DNA of 64,000 nt from Malus domestica (Eukaryota > Streptophyta > Magnoliopsida > Rosales > Rosaceae), in NCBI RefSeq assembly GCF_042453785.1, contig NC_091673.1, forward strand, positions 17,827,501 to 17,891,500, written 5' to 3'. Shown piece by piece: positions 21,976-34,259 of this stretch (the first letter of the stretch is position 1; each line of letters opens with the position of its first letter). The position numbers were made by a program, and so were the translations under genes. A model generated the notes under the pieces. That model saw only the letters and a program-made list of their open reading frames with translations, ran no database searches and was not told the DNA's origin.

Positions 21976-22637
21976 TTGCAAAACATGATGAGAATTCAAC
22001 AATCAGATGAGTCAGAAGAAAATTTTTGATCCGACACATACCTCTATATATAGAAGTTTTGATCCGACACAACTTTACATACATGAAGAAAAATTTAACC
22101 TCCTTGAGACTTTTTCACTTTAAGACTTTCAATAGTTGTCATCAAAGTCTAGTTTAGTTTGATTCCTCATACAATCACATGTGTGACATTCACGCTATAT
22201 TTTACAACACTAACCTAGTTCTTTGTCTGTTTTTATTTTTTTATTTTATATATATATATTATTTTGACCAACTATAGTTTAAACTAGTAAGTTACACAAG
22301 TGATCGAAGGGTTACAAACTTACATGGGTTCAAATGATGTGGTATTGGCAAACGGCCATTTACCACAGTGCTGGAAAGGAGTTAAACTTTTGCAATGACG
22401 GTTACAATTTAACATCTAAACTAACAAAATATATCGTTTGACAAAAAAACAATTATGTGGTATTGAGGTGGCAGCTGATCATTGGAAATACAGAAGTTAC
22501 TGCTGATTGGATAACCGCAATGAATTCCATCCCAAGAACCTCTCTTATCCTCACCATCCCTAACGACCTTACCAACCACTTGGCGCCATTTTCTTCAGAA
22601 GAACTGAAAAAGCAAAGAGGTAGCTCAGCAAACGACC
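21976..22637. other. Upstream region of the kinase-like gene
   Basis: AT-rich, with a TA run at about 22246 and a short direct repeat TTTTGATCCGACACA (about 22025 and 22058). Presumed promoter and 5' UTR of the gene starting at 22638. No specific motif can be defended. Confidence 0.4.
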
Positions 22638-25600
22638 ATGCTCCTCGCAACACCCGGCCATTGCCTCTTTCCGCTTCGCCGCATCCACAAACCCTACTCA
22701 CTAAGCAGAACTCGGACGACTCGGTTCTGCTGCAGGGCAAGTCTGAATCTGATCACGAACTCTGACTCGTTCGAGGTGGGTCGACTTATTGGGAGCTATG
22801 GCTTCATGAACATCACTAGGTATCATTTTTTCAAAACTGGTTAACTTTCTGTTTGGTTTACAAGAAAATTAAAGGGAGAAAATAATAATGAATTAGATTT
22901 CTTGTGGGTAATTTTTCCCTCATTGAACAATTAGAAGGAAGGTTAGGCTTTCGATTCGTTTGAATTTGTAAGTGATTCTGTTACTTAGTGTTTGGTAGCT
23001 AAGAAAATGGAGAAGATGAACTATTTCTAATTCTACATGGTTTTTTTATTCCTTGGTTTATACTTTATATATATTTTTTCCTTTGTTTTATTTGATGTGA
23101 ATTAATTTTGGCATCAATTTAATGGAAGAACATGTTCGTGTTTCTTTTTTGCTTGTGGTTTCTCATTTCCAATGCCTGAAACAGCTCTTCGGGGTCTCCT
23201 TTGGGCGCGGATGCTGAGTACTCATCGGGGGATGTGGGGCGGTTGAGAGTCCAAGATGTAGGAGAAGGCAGTGTAAAGATCAGGTACATTCTGGATTCTA
23301 CAGGATATATATTTGTAGTAATGCCCTGCATTAATTAAGGAGAGTTATTACAAAGCAAGTACTTCCTAATGTTGGAAGAGACCTAAGTTCAATTCCCCCA
23401 TACCCGCTTTATAAAATAAAAAAAGGTGCTTCTAAATGGAGAAACAATCTTAAGTAGTAAATATGCAGAAGCGTAAAACACATAGTCATGCTCTCTCTGA
23501 ATCATTCATTTGTTGCCTTGCTGCGAGCATGACATGACTAAATGTGGTGGAGCATGGCACTACTAATGGTCTTATCAGTTTGAGGAAAGTAGCTCAAAGG
23601 AAACTTATAATGTGAATATCTGTGAACTGTTATCTTTCTGGTGCTGATAGTACTCATGGCAGTTCTTTCGCAGGCTGTATGATGGGAGAGTCTCTCAGGG
23701 TCCGCTGAGAGGGACTCCAGTTGTTTTTAAGGTGATATTGTTATCAATGGCATCATTCTCATCGGATCATTTCAATTTCATAGGCTCATTATTTGTACTG
23801 AACAGTAGCATTTTTAACCATGAAGGTTTATCCTGGACAACGGGCTGGTGGGAATGAGGCAGATATGATGGCTGCTAATGAGCTAAATGCTCACTTATTC
23901 CTTCAAGTAATCCAGTTATAAATTACCCTCTAAATGATTGCAGTTGCACGAACCTTTTGCTAACTTCTTACAATTCAGATCACTACTAAAAGAGTTAAAT
24001 CTTTTTCTTTTTTATATTTTTTCAATGTAACTCATGTCTTTTGCTTTTGCAGAACAATTCAAATGACATCTGTCAGAATCTGGTGTTACTCATAGGTGGG
24101 TTTGAAACGAAAACTGGGGAGCAGGTTTGTCATGTGTAATTATTTCTCAAGACTTTGCATTTATTAATTCTTTTGGTAGAAACAATGAATGAATGAGGAA
24201 ATTTATCATGTGCAGTGGCTTGCTTTTCGCAATCACGGGAAAGCTAGTGCAGCAGATTATGCCAAAGTGATGAGTGAAAGAGTGTCAAAAACCCGTGCTG
24301 ACGGAGGACAAGTTTGGAATAATTTTGAACAAGAGGAAACTATCAAACGCAGAAGATATTTTGTTACAAAGCTGCTGCAGGGCATTATGAGAGGTTTAGC
24401 TTACATGCATGATCGTGAGAGGTTGCACCAGAGTCTTGGACCAGCTTCTGTTATTCTTAAGTATGTTGCTTTGAGATATCTATTTTGGTTCGAGATAGTG
24501 CTTCATCTGAATAATGTGTTATGATTCTTCTGTTCACTCTGTTATATCCCCACTTAAACTTCACTGCTTTCAGCACAATTGTAGAGAGAGATGCTGTTTA
24601 CTTAGTCCCTCGACTTCGGGATCTAGCATTTTCTGTTGACATTGGGTATGATTCCTGCCGTCTGATTTGCTTGTTCTTGTAATTTTATTTGTGTGCATAA
24701 TTTATCCATAGTCAAGATTTTGTATTTTGTCCAAGTGAGTCTTTGAACATTGTAATTTTTTATGTCCTGTCTATTAATCTACCAACGACAAAGGAGGGGG
24801 TAACCAAGGAGAACGCAGAAGAAAATGTTGTTATTGAATCTCTTTAGTTGATCAATTAATTTAAAGGAAAATAATAGTGATTTTGTAAGGCTAATGCTAT
24901 TGTTACATATATGGTTATCTGTTTTATTAAAGAAATACATATAGAAAATAATCGAATAACAGTTGGTGGATTCATATCTTATAACGTCTGAATATCCTCC
25001 AAACACATTGTTTCCTAGGTACACAAAGCTAGAAGGGGATCCTGGATTACTCTCGGATGGACTTTGGAGACGAGCGTCTACTGCTGGTGCATTCACTCCT
25101 ATGGAAAAAAGAGCCTTCGGAATAGCAGATGACATGTAATTTTCTGAAAGTTTTGCTTCATTTAGAAGATTGAATCTGCCTCATAATCTTTATGCCTTCT
25201 TCATATTGTTCCGTGCAGATATGAGGCAGGTCTTCTCTTGGCATACTTAGCATTCTTACCATTCTGTGAAGCAGGGATAATGGATGGCCTTTCGTTGCAA
25301 GTAAGCTATCGTGTTAACACATATACCTTTCTTTTGTTTTTGTTCATGGATTCTTTCTTGGGAGTTTTAACAAAACACTCCTGGTACTGTTCACTTTTAA
25401 CGAAAAACCACATTTTTACCTTTATATGGCACTATTCACTATACCTTTAAATATGGCTTTTCATTAAAAGAGAAGTTTTTTTGGACTTTTCGTTAGTTTT
25501 CCTTTTCTTTTTCCCATTCGTCATATAAGTAATGGATGTAGGAGAACACAGTGGATACCACGTATGATTATCGTGATTGAGAGACAACGTTAATAGTAGG

Positions 25601-26251
25601 CAAACAGTGTTAGAGAAAAGAAAAGATTGAGTTAGGATGGTTATGCAGAGACGCTGGAGTCTTTAGAAAACCCAAGCAACTTTACTCTTAAAATTCTGGA
25701 GATTGATTCCTGTCTGAGAAAAATGAAATAAATGGTCCGACTCTTGACCATTTCTTTGATAACCAAGTTCAGTTATAGTCATATCGGCAAATCTTTCAGC
25801 AATAATTTTTATGTGGTGAACTTGCAGAGGCTTTTGGAGAGCACTTTCCAACTTGATATCGGAGCAACAAGAGAGTAAGATACCTTTGATATCATAAAGT
25901 TAAGATCTTTTTGCAGATTTTGTATTGGTTCTGCCTCAATTTCTTAGTTTCTTCCCGTTTATCCATTGTGGCAGATACTGTTTAGCAGATGACCGGCTAT
26001 TAGATGCCGTAAATTTTCTGGATCTTGGAGATGGTGCTGGTTGGGAGTTACTCCAGGTTCAATTATACTTGCAACAATGATTACCAATGTCAATATCATT
26101 TCATTAATACAATCTAATATCATTTCATTAATACAATCTAAGACAATAATATTTGACTTGGGTCTAGGCAATGTTGAATCCAGACTTCCGAAAACGGCCA
26201 ACTGCACAGGCTGTTCTGAATCATCGGTTCATGACGGTTGGCAGCCTTTGA
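22638..26251 (+). CDS. Protein kinase-like protein, probably plastid-targeted
   Basis: Twelve exons join into an open frame of 406 residues: 22638-22819, 23185-23283, 23674-23731, 23826-23906, 24053-24124, 24216-24460, 24574-24645, 25019-25135, 25219-25300, 25828-25874, 25975-26056, 26168-26251. All introns are GT-AG. The first 35 residues are Ser/Thr/Arg-rich with no acids until later, like a chloroplast transit peptide. The body resembles a diverged protein kinase fold: a beta-strand region (RLYDGRVSQGP, VVFKVYPG with a VAIK-like Lys), a helix with LQGIMRGLAYMHD and RLHQSLGPASVILN in place of the HRD loop, and a C-terminal lobe ending DFRKRPTAQAVLNHRFM. The catalytic HRD Asp and a DFG are not obvious, so it may be a pseudokinase. 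I know it as a conserved, unnamed plant family. The ATG at 22638 is the first in frame; an upstream start is not excluded. Confidence 0.85.
25351..25503. mobile_element. Small MITE-like repeat in intron 9
   Basis: It begins GGGAGTTTTAACAAAACACTCC and contains TTCACTTTTAACGAAAAACC. It is related to copies at 35333-35486 and about 36260. The ends form an imperfect inverted repeat (GGAAAACTAACGAAAAGTCC on the complement). It lies between exons 9 and 10 of the kinase-like gene and does not touch a splice site. Confidence 0.6.
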
Positions 26252-26584
26252 GACTTTGGATCGAAGCATTTGGTTTGTTGTTGCGTATATCGAAAGATAA
26301 ATGTACATGGAACATACATCAAATGAATTGAAATTTATTTGCAGAAATATATGGTTGATGTTGTTTTGCAACAAGAATAATGTTGAATTCCTTGTCTTGG
26401 TGTCATGTGTTGCCAAACAAATACACCAGGAGGGAGACCACCCAAACGTAAAACATTGATCGCCAAAACGGATACCATATACCAAAACAGCCCATAATAC
26501 TCTCCTCAAAAGCACCACACCCACACTGCACCACACATCGGCGCTCTCTGGAGAGACTCCTCTCCAACTCTCTTGTGAGACTTA

Positions 26585-26960
26585 GGCCCCGTTTGGGATT
26601 GAGGTGATTTTAAAAAAAGCCACTGTGAAAAAAAGCTGAGGGTCATTTTTGTGTTTGGTAAACTGAAAAAAAAGGGCTTATTTTGGAAGCTGCTGTGAGA
26701 ATAAGCTGAAAATCAAAGGAAAAGCTGAAGCTGCTATTTGCTGCTTTGAAAAAAAGCCAGTTTTTTCAAAGCACACGGAGCTACAGTGCTCCTTTAATGA
26801 AAAGACACACTATCATCCTGCTTTTTTTTCCAAAAGCACTTTCACAAAAAAGTTTACCAAACACTCTACTGGCTTTATTTCACAGCCGCTTATTCTCACA
26901 GCACAGCCGCTTATTCTCACAGCAGCTTTTTTTCAAAGCACAGCAATACCAAACCAGCCC
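26585..26960. mobile_element. Tourist-like (PIF/Harbinger) MITE
   Basis: 376 bp flanked by TTA (26582-26584, 26961-26963), with inverted ends GGCCCCGTTTGGGATTG and, on the complement, GGGCTGGTTTGGTATTG. A 3 bp TTA duplication and GGnCnnGTTTGG ends are typical of PIF/Harbinger MITEs. It has no coding capacity and lies between the kinase-like gene and LFR. Confidence 0.85.
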
Positions 26961-27222
26961 TTAACCTATTCTCTCGCACACTTTTTAGTGAGAATAACAT
27001 CGCTCGTTAAAAATATATATATATATATATATTTTTTAAATTAAAAAAATGTCTTAAAGAGAAATAACGCCACAAGACTTGCATACATGGCCCAGTCAAA
27101 TGACTCAAGAATCCACTTGGGCCCAATACATTTTTTGACGAGGACGGATCCGGTTAAAAATAAAAGTTATTATCCGCCCTAAAATTAAACGACCAAACAC
27201 CGTGAGAGGGAGGGAGAGAGAG

Positions 27223-30000
27223 ATGCAAAAGAGGGAGCAAAACAAGTCTAGTGGCGGAGGTGGCGGAGCCTCGCAGCCGCCGGCGAAGAGAGGCCGCCCA
27301 TTTGGCAGCGGCGGAAACAGCGCAGCAGCTGCTGCCGCTTCCGCCGCCGATACGGCAGCTCCGTCGACTCTCCTCGGTCCTTCCCTTCACGTCCACAGTT
27401 CCTTCGCCGGTCAGTTTATCAAAACCCTACTTGACATTTCAATCTAAAATTCTCGAAATTTTCAATTTTTCCATGAATTGTTAGGCATATGCAATTATTA
27501 ATCTTGGGGTTGATACAAATTGCGGAATTATAAATGAAAAGAAATCAAAGTGAAGTAACAATTATCAGAACTTTTACTGAGCTAGGTGGGCTGTAGTAAT
27601 GGTAATAACGGTACCGGTTTTGGCAGGAAAGCTCCTTTGTCGAGTATTGTGGAGTCGATGTTCTTACGAATACATATTACCTCTATTGCAGATCAGAACA
27701 ATAAAAGGATAGTCCTGGCTCTTCAAAGCGGCTTGAAGAGTGAGCTGACATGGGCGTTGAACACTCTCACATTACTCTCTTTTAAAGAGAAAGATGACAT
27801 GCGCAGAGACGCAACCCCTCTCGCAAAGATTCCTGGGTTGCTTGATGCTCTTCTCAGCGTTGTACGTCTTGAACTCTTTCGCTTTCTGATTTATATAATT
27901 TTGTTTTTATGCTCAAGTTTTAGGCAGCTCTCAGTTGGTCATTTTGCATCTCTAATTCAATAGTATTATTATTTTTATAACGCGCTCACAAACGAGAGCA
28001 GATGAACAATTGAGAGTGGAATAGCATTCCTCAACTTGTGAACTATCTTGTTCCAGCCAGTATCTATTGACATTTGACCCCATGTTGTCGGGATTCTGTC
28101 AATAACAGATTGATGATTGGCGTGATATAGCCCTTCCAAAAGAACATGTAAAGGCGCCCAGAGTAAGAACTTTGGGTGCAAATTTGGTTGTAACAGGGTT
28201 TGGAAATGAGTACGAGGCATTGGGTTCAAATGGCAATGTCCCGCATCCTGGGTAAGCTCTATAGATATATAGTAATTTCATGAGTGTATTTGCCGTTTGA
28301 GTGTCTGAAATTGTTTTTGATACGAGGAACTGATTGTGGGAAAATATTCATGTGGCAGCTTCGGATCCGGTACTCAAGAAGCATTAGTGCTGAGTGCTGT
28401 GACCAAACTTCGTGCTTCTTCGGAGTGGTGGCATGATGAAGATGGTCTGTTTAACCTGGATGAAGAAGGTCGAGCAGAAAGACAGCAGTGTGCTGTTGCT
28501 GCTTCAAATATCATTCGCAACTTCTCTTTCATGCCAGAAAATGAAGTCATTATGGCCCAACATCGCCATTGTCTGGAAACAGTGTTCCAGTGCATAGAAG
28601 ATTATGTCACAGGTGAGAAGCATTATCATTGAAATCATTATTTATTTCTTGACTGCAGTCTGTCTGCAGTGTATAATCTATTGTCTCAACTCTAAAATTC
28701 TGTTTCCGGTGTAATTGTCTATGTATGTGAAATAAATGTTTAAAAAATTTCCATGTAACATCCAGTTACAAACTCTATGGTGGTGATGTCTTCTTGTAGT
28801 TCAGTTGTTAAAGATGTGTAGATCGTATATACTTTCCAATTTCAAATCTTGTAGTTTATAGATAGGCTTATTTTAGTATTTTACTGGCAGTAAATCTTGT
28901 AGACTAAATTGGTTTGGAACTTTTCTTCTTGTATGCTTCTTTCATGATTGAGCTTCATACCTTTTCCTATTGGAAATCCTTTTCAGAACAAAGAAAATAG
29001 TAACCTTCCAGTTTGCTTTTCTGGTTAGGATTTTAGTGTAAAATGACTCCAATGCTTCCTTTGTTAACAGAGGATGAGGAACTTGTGACAAATTCTCTTG
29101 AGACGGTTGTGAATTTGGCTCCGTTGCTTGACCTTGGAATTTTCAGCTCATCAAAGCCATCCTACATAAGGATAACGTGAGAATTGTGATCTTCTTTTTC
29201 GAGCTTACGCTCTCTTTGTTATCCATCTGTTGATAAATTAATTGATTTTCTATCAAACAGAGGAAAACGTGCAGTTCAAGCCATCATGGGGATGCTGGGG
29301 TTTGTAGTCAAAACCTGGCATTGTGCTGCAGCTGAGTTACTTGGGCGTTTGGTCATAAACCCTGATAATGAACCCTTCCTTCTTCCCTTTGTTCCACAGG
29401 TTAATATTCAGAAATTTCTCTGTTACAAAAGTGTTTTTACATTTTTGAAATATTGTATCTTTGTAATGACACTCTGTGAACACTGCAGATACACAAGAGA
29501 TTGGTTGATCTTATGAGCTTACCATCGATAGATGCACAAACAGTGCATGGGGCCCAAGCGGCTGCAGTTGGTGCACTCTACAACTTCGCTGAAGTGAATA
29601 TGGACTGCAGGCTAAAACTCGCTAGTGAGCGATGGTAAGGACTCTTCCGCTAAAAAAAATCCCAAATACTGAATCATTTCATTTGATCAGCAGTTTGAAA
29701 ATCAAAATATCGCTGAGATGACATTTCTTTCGGAACAATTACAGGGCCATTGATCGATTGTTAAAAGTCATCAAGCAACCGCATCCAGTTCCTGAAGTTT
29801 GCAGGAAAGCTGCGATGATATTGGAAAGCCTTGTGTCTGAGCCACAGAACCGAGCGTTGCTGCTAGCTTATGAGAATGCATTTGCTGAAATAGTATTCTC
29901 AGATGCCAGGTATTCTGATACCTTTGCCAGGATTTTGTATGAACTGACGTCTAGACCTAACAACAAAGTGGCAGCAGCCCGTGGTGTTTGGGGCATGTAA
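27223..30000 (+). CDS. LFR: LFR, armadillo-repeat subunit of plant SWI/SNF chromatin remodelling
   Basis: Eight exons join into 466 codons plus stop: 27223-27409, 27692-27861, 28109-28251, 28359-28612, 29071-29176, 29261-29399, 29489-29634, 29745-30000, all GT-AG. The start MQKREQNKSSGGGGG, the AKRGRPFGS AT-hook-like motif and an Ala-rich stretch are followed by ARM-type helices (LALQSGLKSELTWALNTLTL, LVTNSLETVVNLAPLLDL, AAAELLGRLVINPDNEPF, AAVGALYNFAEVNMDCRLKLASERW, ending AAARGVWGM). This matches Arabidopsis LEAF AND FLOWER RELATED in order and length; the family is reported as a nuclear component of SWI/SNF complexes needed for leaf and flower development. An upstream in-frame ATG at 27202 exists, but family proteins start MQKRE. 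It is convergent with the KCS gene. Confidence 0.95.
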
Positions 30001-30563
30001 CTAATAATTGTGTCCTCTGATGAATATTCTCTTTATAAAAAGTATCGGATTGTTCGCCTGCTGGCTGACAAGTAAGTCTAGGATCTAATCTTTGTAGCAG
30101 TTGTCTTAAGAGAATTTAGTCAGATCCTTAAGTGGTACTCCCCTTCAAATACTCCCTTATGTAATTTGCAAGTGTTTTTTTTAATGAGAAACTAAACTGG
30201 TGTTGTGTGTACAGATGTTTCGGTTGTGGTTCTGTTGTATACTTTTTAGAACGTGTCTGATATCATGCACTCTATTCGGTTGCTTGTTTTCAGACGACCT
30301 TGTTCGATTGAGACTTCCGTTCGAATTCGTCGAGTTTGCAACTTGATGGGAATTTCGAAATTCCGTGATGAGCGTTTTACCCTGGTCATTTCTGTGTTGG
30401 GATGGAACAACTTTTGAGACTAGATTTTGGCCCACTAATCAGTTGCAGTGATGTTTAATTATACGCAACAGCCAACGTTGTTATAGAATTACATTTAAAT
30501 AAATCATCGTACAGAAACACAATTAAATCACACAATTGCCTCCTCAGAATATCCGAGGTTTAG
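30001..30563. other. Shared 3' region of LFR and KCS
   Basis: The stops of LFR (+) and KCS (-) are 563 bases apart, so this segment should hold both 3' UTRs. No further gene seen. Confidence 0.6.
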
Positions 30564-33389
30564 TTAAGAAGCAACGGCTGACACTTTAGGCACCTCTACA
30601 GGAAACTCATGAATCTCATCAATCCAAGGGTTCTTCTCCTTGGCTGGTTTAACAGTCCTTAACGCCTTCCACACCGCGCTGTTGCACTTGAACCCCGACC
30701 CGAACGCAATTTGCCACATCCTGTCTCCCTTTCGGACTCTTCCCTTGGCCTCAGAGTAAGCCAGCTCGTACCACAATGAGCTGCTTGAAGTGTTCCCAAA
30801 CCTATAGAGAGTCATCCTCGATGGCTCCATGTGCCAGTCGCTGAGCTCAAGGTTCTTCTCAATCTCATCCAGCACCGCTCTCCCTCCGGCGTGAATGCAG
30901 AAGTGCTCAAACGCCAGCTTGAAATCCGGGATGTAGGGTTTGATGTTCTTCATCTTGAACACCTTTCTTGCCACCAAAGTAGCAAAAAACAGGAGTTGTT
31001 CTGACATGGGGAGGACTATTGGACCAAGTGTGGTGATGTTGGTTTTTAGGGCTTCACCAGCCACAGCCATCAAGTCTTTCGAGAGAGCAACGCCGACTCT
31101 TTTCGTGTCGTCCTCCTTTTGGAATACGCAATTATACGCCCTGTCGTCTGCACCCTTGTGCGTGCGGACCGCGTGCATGAGCTGGTACTTTGAGCGGCTG
31201 TGGTCAGAGGAGCGGTTGGAGAGGAGGATGGCGGCGCCGCCCATTCGAAAGAGGCAGTTGGAGAGAAGCATAGAGCGGTCATTGCCAAAGTACCAATTGA
31301 GAGTGATGTTCTCCATGCTTACCACTAGGGCATAAGAGTTGGGGTGCACCTGTTACATTAGTACAAATTCAGAAATGATTTTACCCAATTTAGGGTCTTA
31401 ATAAAAATAAAGCCAATTTTTTTCGTGATCAACATGATGATACCCTACTTTTAAATTGACGCTCGTGGTGAAAAAGCTATTAACTGTAGCTTGTGGTGAG
31501 TTCATTATCGTAGTCCAAATTGGATTTTCCCTCCTTTTACTATCATATGTAGGGCAAATGTGTCATTTTAGTTTCATTTAATTGCATCAACCAATCATAA
31601 AGCGTCATATAGACATAAAATATTTTTTTTTAAACTTTTAGAACTAAAATTAAAGAACAAATTCATATTATCAATCAAACTAGCCATCATCAGGCATATC
31701 TCACTTCCTCACCTCAAAAAAACCAAAATCTAAAACCAAGATTCGAAAAATCTGAAAATACCTCAGCGCATTTAGATTAGCATAACCAGTCAAGAATTGC
31801 AGACATTGAATTTGGTATATTTATTGTGCCCTATGGGGACAGAAAACGTCCTTTTAAAGACATCCCGCATAATTAACCAGCTGGACATGTGGAAATGCTG
31901 TTAACTAGTAGTCTTGCAAAGTTGGAAACTATTTATGTATGGTCCAATTGGTGCATAGCATTTATTGAGCATATATATTCACCAATCACATTTATGTCAC
32001 ATATTTACTTCTCACACCTCTTTATTTTTGGTGACAAGGTAATATATCTATACAAGCCAAGTGTGCGTATGCATTTTGAATTGGCAACAAAAATAAATAA
32101 ATTCTCTACATGAGAGATCAAAAAAACAAAAAAACAAAAAAAAAAAACTCAGAAATACTTTTGTAAGAAGCACTTAAACATTTTTTTTTGTTTATAATCG
32201 GTTATATTATAAATGATTTTATTATAAATTTGTTTGAAATTTTTATTGAAAATTCAAGTACTTCATAAAGAAGCATTTGACAAGTGTTTTTCTATAATCT
32301 ATAACACTTTTAACATTTGTGTCAAAACAGTCGAAAGCGTTTTTAAGACATTCCATAAACAATCTCACACATGTTTAATAGCACTTTTCTTGAACTTATG
32401 ATCGTTATCAATTGTACAGGTTATATGTAAAAGGTGTATAAAGATGATTTAGTAATATTTTATTTATAATCTAGTGTACTAATGTGAATTCGTCATCATG
32501 CATGTATAAAACACAATTATCCCCAGTCGGTGATTAAGATAAATAGTGTATAATTAACCAACAATTAGATATAAAAAGGAAGTAAAAATTAGGAATTAGT
32601 AAAAAAAACCTGGAGAAGCTGCTTTGCAAGGTCAATAGAAATGAGACCAGCACTGCAACCCATCCCACCAAGGTTGTAGCTCACAACGTTCCCCCTAAGC
32701 TTGTAGTGATTCACAACCATGGACGACAAAGACGGCGTCGGATTGAACAAGCTGCAGTTCACCACCAGAATTCCAATATCCTTAGCCTTCACCCCAGTCT
32801 TCTCCAGCAACTCGTCGATCGCTCCAAACATCACCATCTCCGCCTCCTTCCTCGCCTCCACCATGCACGGGTTCGGTGGGACCCGCATCACGGCCTCAGG
32901 CATGTACGTATTCTGCCCGAGGCCAGACCTCTCGAGAATCTTCTGCTGAAAAGCCAAGTTCTCGTCGTAGAAGCTGCCCGTCAGCTTCGACCTCTCCATG
33001 AACATCTCACGTGTGCACGTACGGGCCGGCTCGGGCTTGTAGCATGCGAAGTTCACCAAGTATATTTTTCTAGGGCGGGTGGTGAAGTATACGGTGCTTA
33101 GGAAAACCAAGAGGCCGGAGCACAAAGTGACCGAGACGAAGTTGAACTTGAGCTGCTGCCACAGGTGGAAGAAGTCATCGGCTGTGAGCGTAGAGAGGTG
33201 GGCGGAGGCTGCGGCAAGGAGAGGGACTAGTAGGAGGTAGAGGGCGTTGGAGATTAAGTAGTGGTACCCTAGCTTGACATATTTGAGCTTCACTGATAAA
33301 AGAAAGTTAGGAAGCGCAGGTTTGCGACTTCCTGCTGACTCAGGTCCCAAGTTCAATTTCTCTCCCTGGTTCTGATTCTGCACCGCCAT
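30564..33389 (-). CDS. 3-ketoacyl-CoA synthase (KCS11-like)
   Basis: Two exons, 33389-32610 and 31349-30564, with a 1260 bp GT-AG intron, give 521 residues, the usual length of the family. The enzyme condenses malonyl-CoA with long-chain acyl-CoA, the first and rate-limiting step of very-long-chain fatty acid elongation at the endoplasmic reticulum, feeding wax, suberin and sphingolipid synthesis. Two membrane segments lie near residues 43-65 and 82-102. The FAE1/CUT1-type domain follows, with the active-site Cys in [10 protein letters not shown] (residue 245, end of exon 1) and the His and Asn partners in [10 protein letters not shown] and RFGNTSSSS in exon 2. The C-terminus [13 protein letters not shown] and the start [15 protein letters not shown] most resemble the Arabidopsis KCS11/KCS4/KCS9 group. 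All catalytic residues are present. The exact paralogue is not certain. Confidence 0.96.
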
Positions 33390-33608
33390 GTTACAGTCTC
33401 AGAAACACGACACTAGTCAAACTCACAAAAGGGAAAGATTTTGAAACTTTTTCTATGAGGTTTTGATGGGGAGAGTTTAGAGAGGGAGGAGAGTTGTGTG
33501 GTGATTTTAAAGGGGAGGAGAGGTGGAAGGAGGTGATGGGAGGATGCAACTACCCCAACGAACTTTTAATTGTGAAACGCGGGGGCATTGAATTTTGGAT
33601 AGTACTTT

Positions 33609-33800
33609 GGCTCAATTTTGGATTTCGCTAAATGAAAAAACGTCATGTGTTACTTATTTTTAAAACAAAAAATGCTCAATTTTGAATTTTGCTAAATAAA
33701 AAATGTCAGGTGTTACTTATTTTTAAAGCAAAAGAGGCTCAATTTTGAATTTCGCTCAATAAAAGATGTCATGTGCTACTTGTTTTTAAAGAAAAAGAAA
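33609..33800. repeat. Three tandem copies of a 63-64 bp unit
   Basis: CTCAATTTTGAATTTCGCT recurs at 33611, 33675 and 33738, each followed by AAAAAACGTCATGTG-like and TTACTTATTTTTAAA. It lies 200 bp upstream of the KCS start codon, inside the probable promoter. Confidence 0.85.
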
Positions 33801-34058
33801 ACTAAGTAATATGTTTTCTATTTTTTTTTACAGTAATAAAATATGTGTTAAATATCATTAAGCCAAAATAAAAAAAAATGAGTATGTAAGATATTTTAGC
33901 AAGTATAATCCTTGAATTTTTGCCAACCGGGAAAATGGCGTACTTTCATCGGGGCAAATTGCCAAAGTTTGACCCCTTTCTTGGTGAGTACTGCTGATTT
34001 GCCATTTTGATACAGGGTCTATGGTAGTAGTATGCTAGAGATTTTTCATTACGCCGAA

Positions 34059-34259
34059 AGAAATTGGATTCCTTCCTGAGCAAATGTTGGGAATCCTCAT
34101 GACTCATTAACACGAGTCGTTGAATTTTAATTAAACGGCTACAAATAGAAGGTCCATCTAAAAGTTATAATAATTGTAGTCGTTTGATCAAAATTCAACC
34201 ATCCGTGTTAGTGGGTCATGAGGATCCTCATCATTTGCTCAGGAGGGGATCCAATTCTG
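34059..34259. mobile_element. Foldback MITE
   Basis: About 200 bp, most of it two inverted arms of some 80 bases: GAAATTGGATTCCTTCCTGA at the left and, on the complement of the right end, GAATTGGATCCCCTCCTGAG. Both arms continue through CTCATGACnCA and GTTGAATTTTnAT. A CGAAA motif lies near each end and may be the duplication. No ORF. Confidence 0.75.

Noticed and set aside
22453..22740. 95-codon ORF on the minus strand
   Set aside because: It overlaps the first exon of the kinase-like gene in antisense and has no recognisable domain; taken as a shadow.
30940..31335. 131-codon ORF on the plus strand
   Set aside because: Antisense shadow of KCS exon 2.
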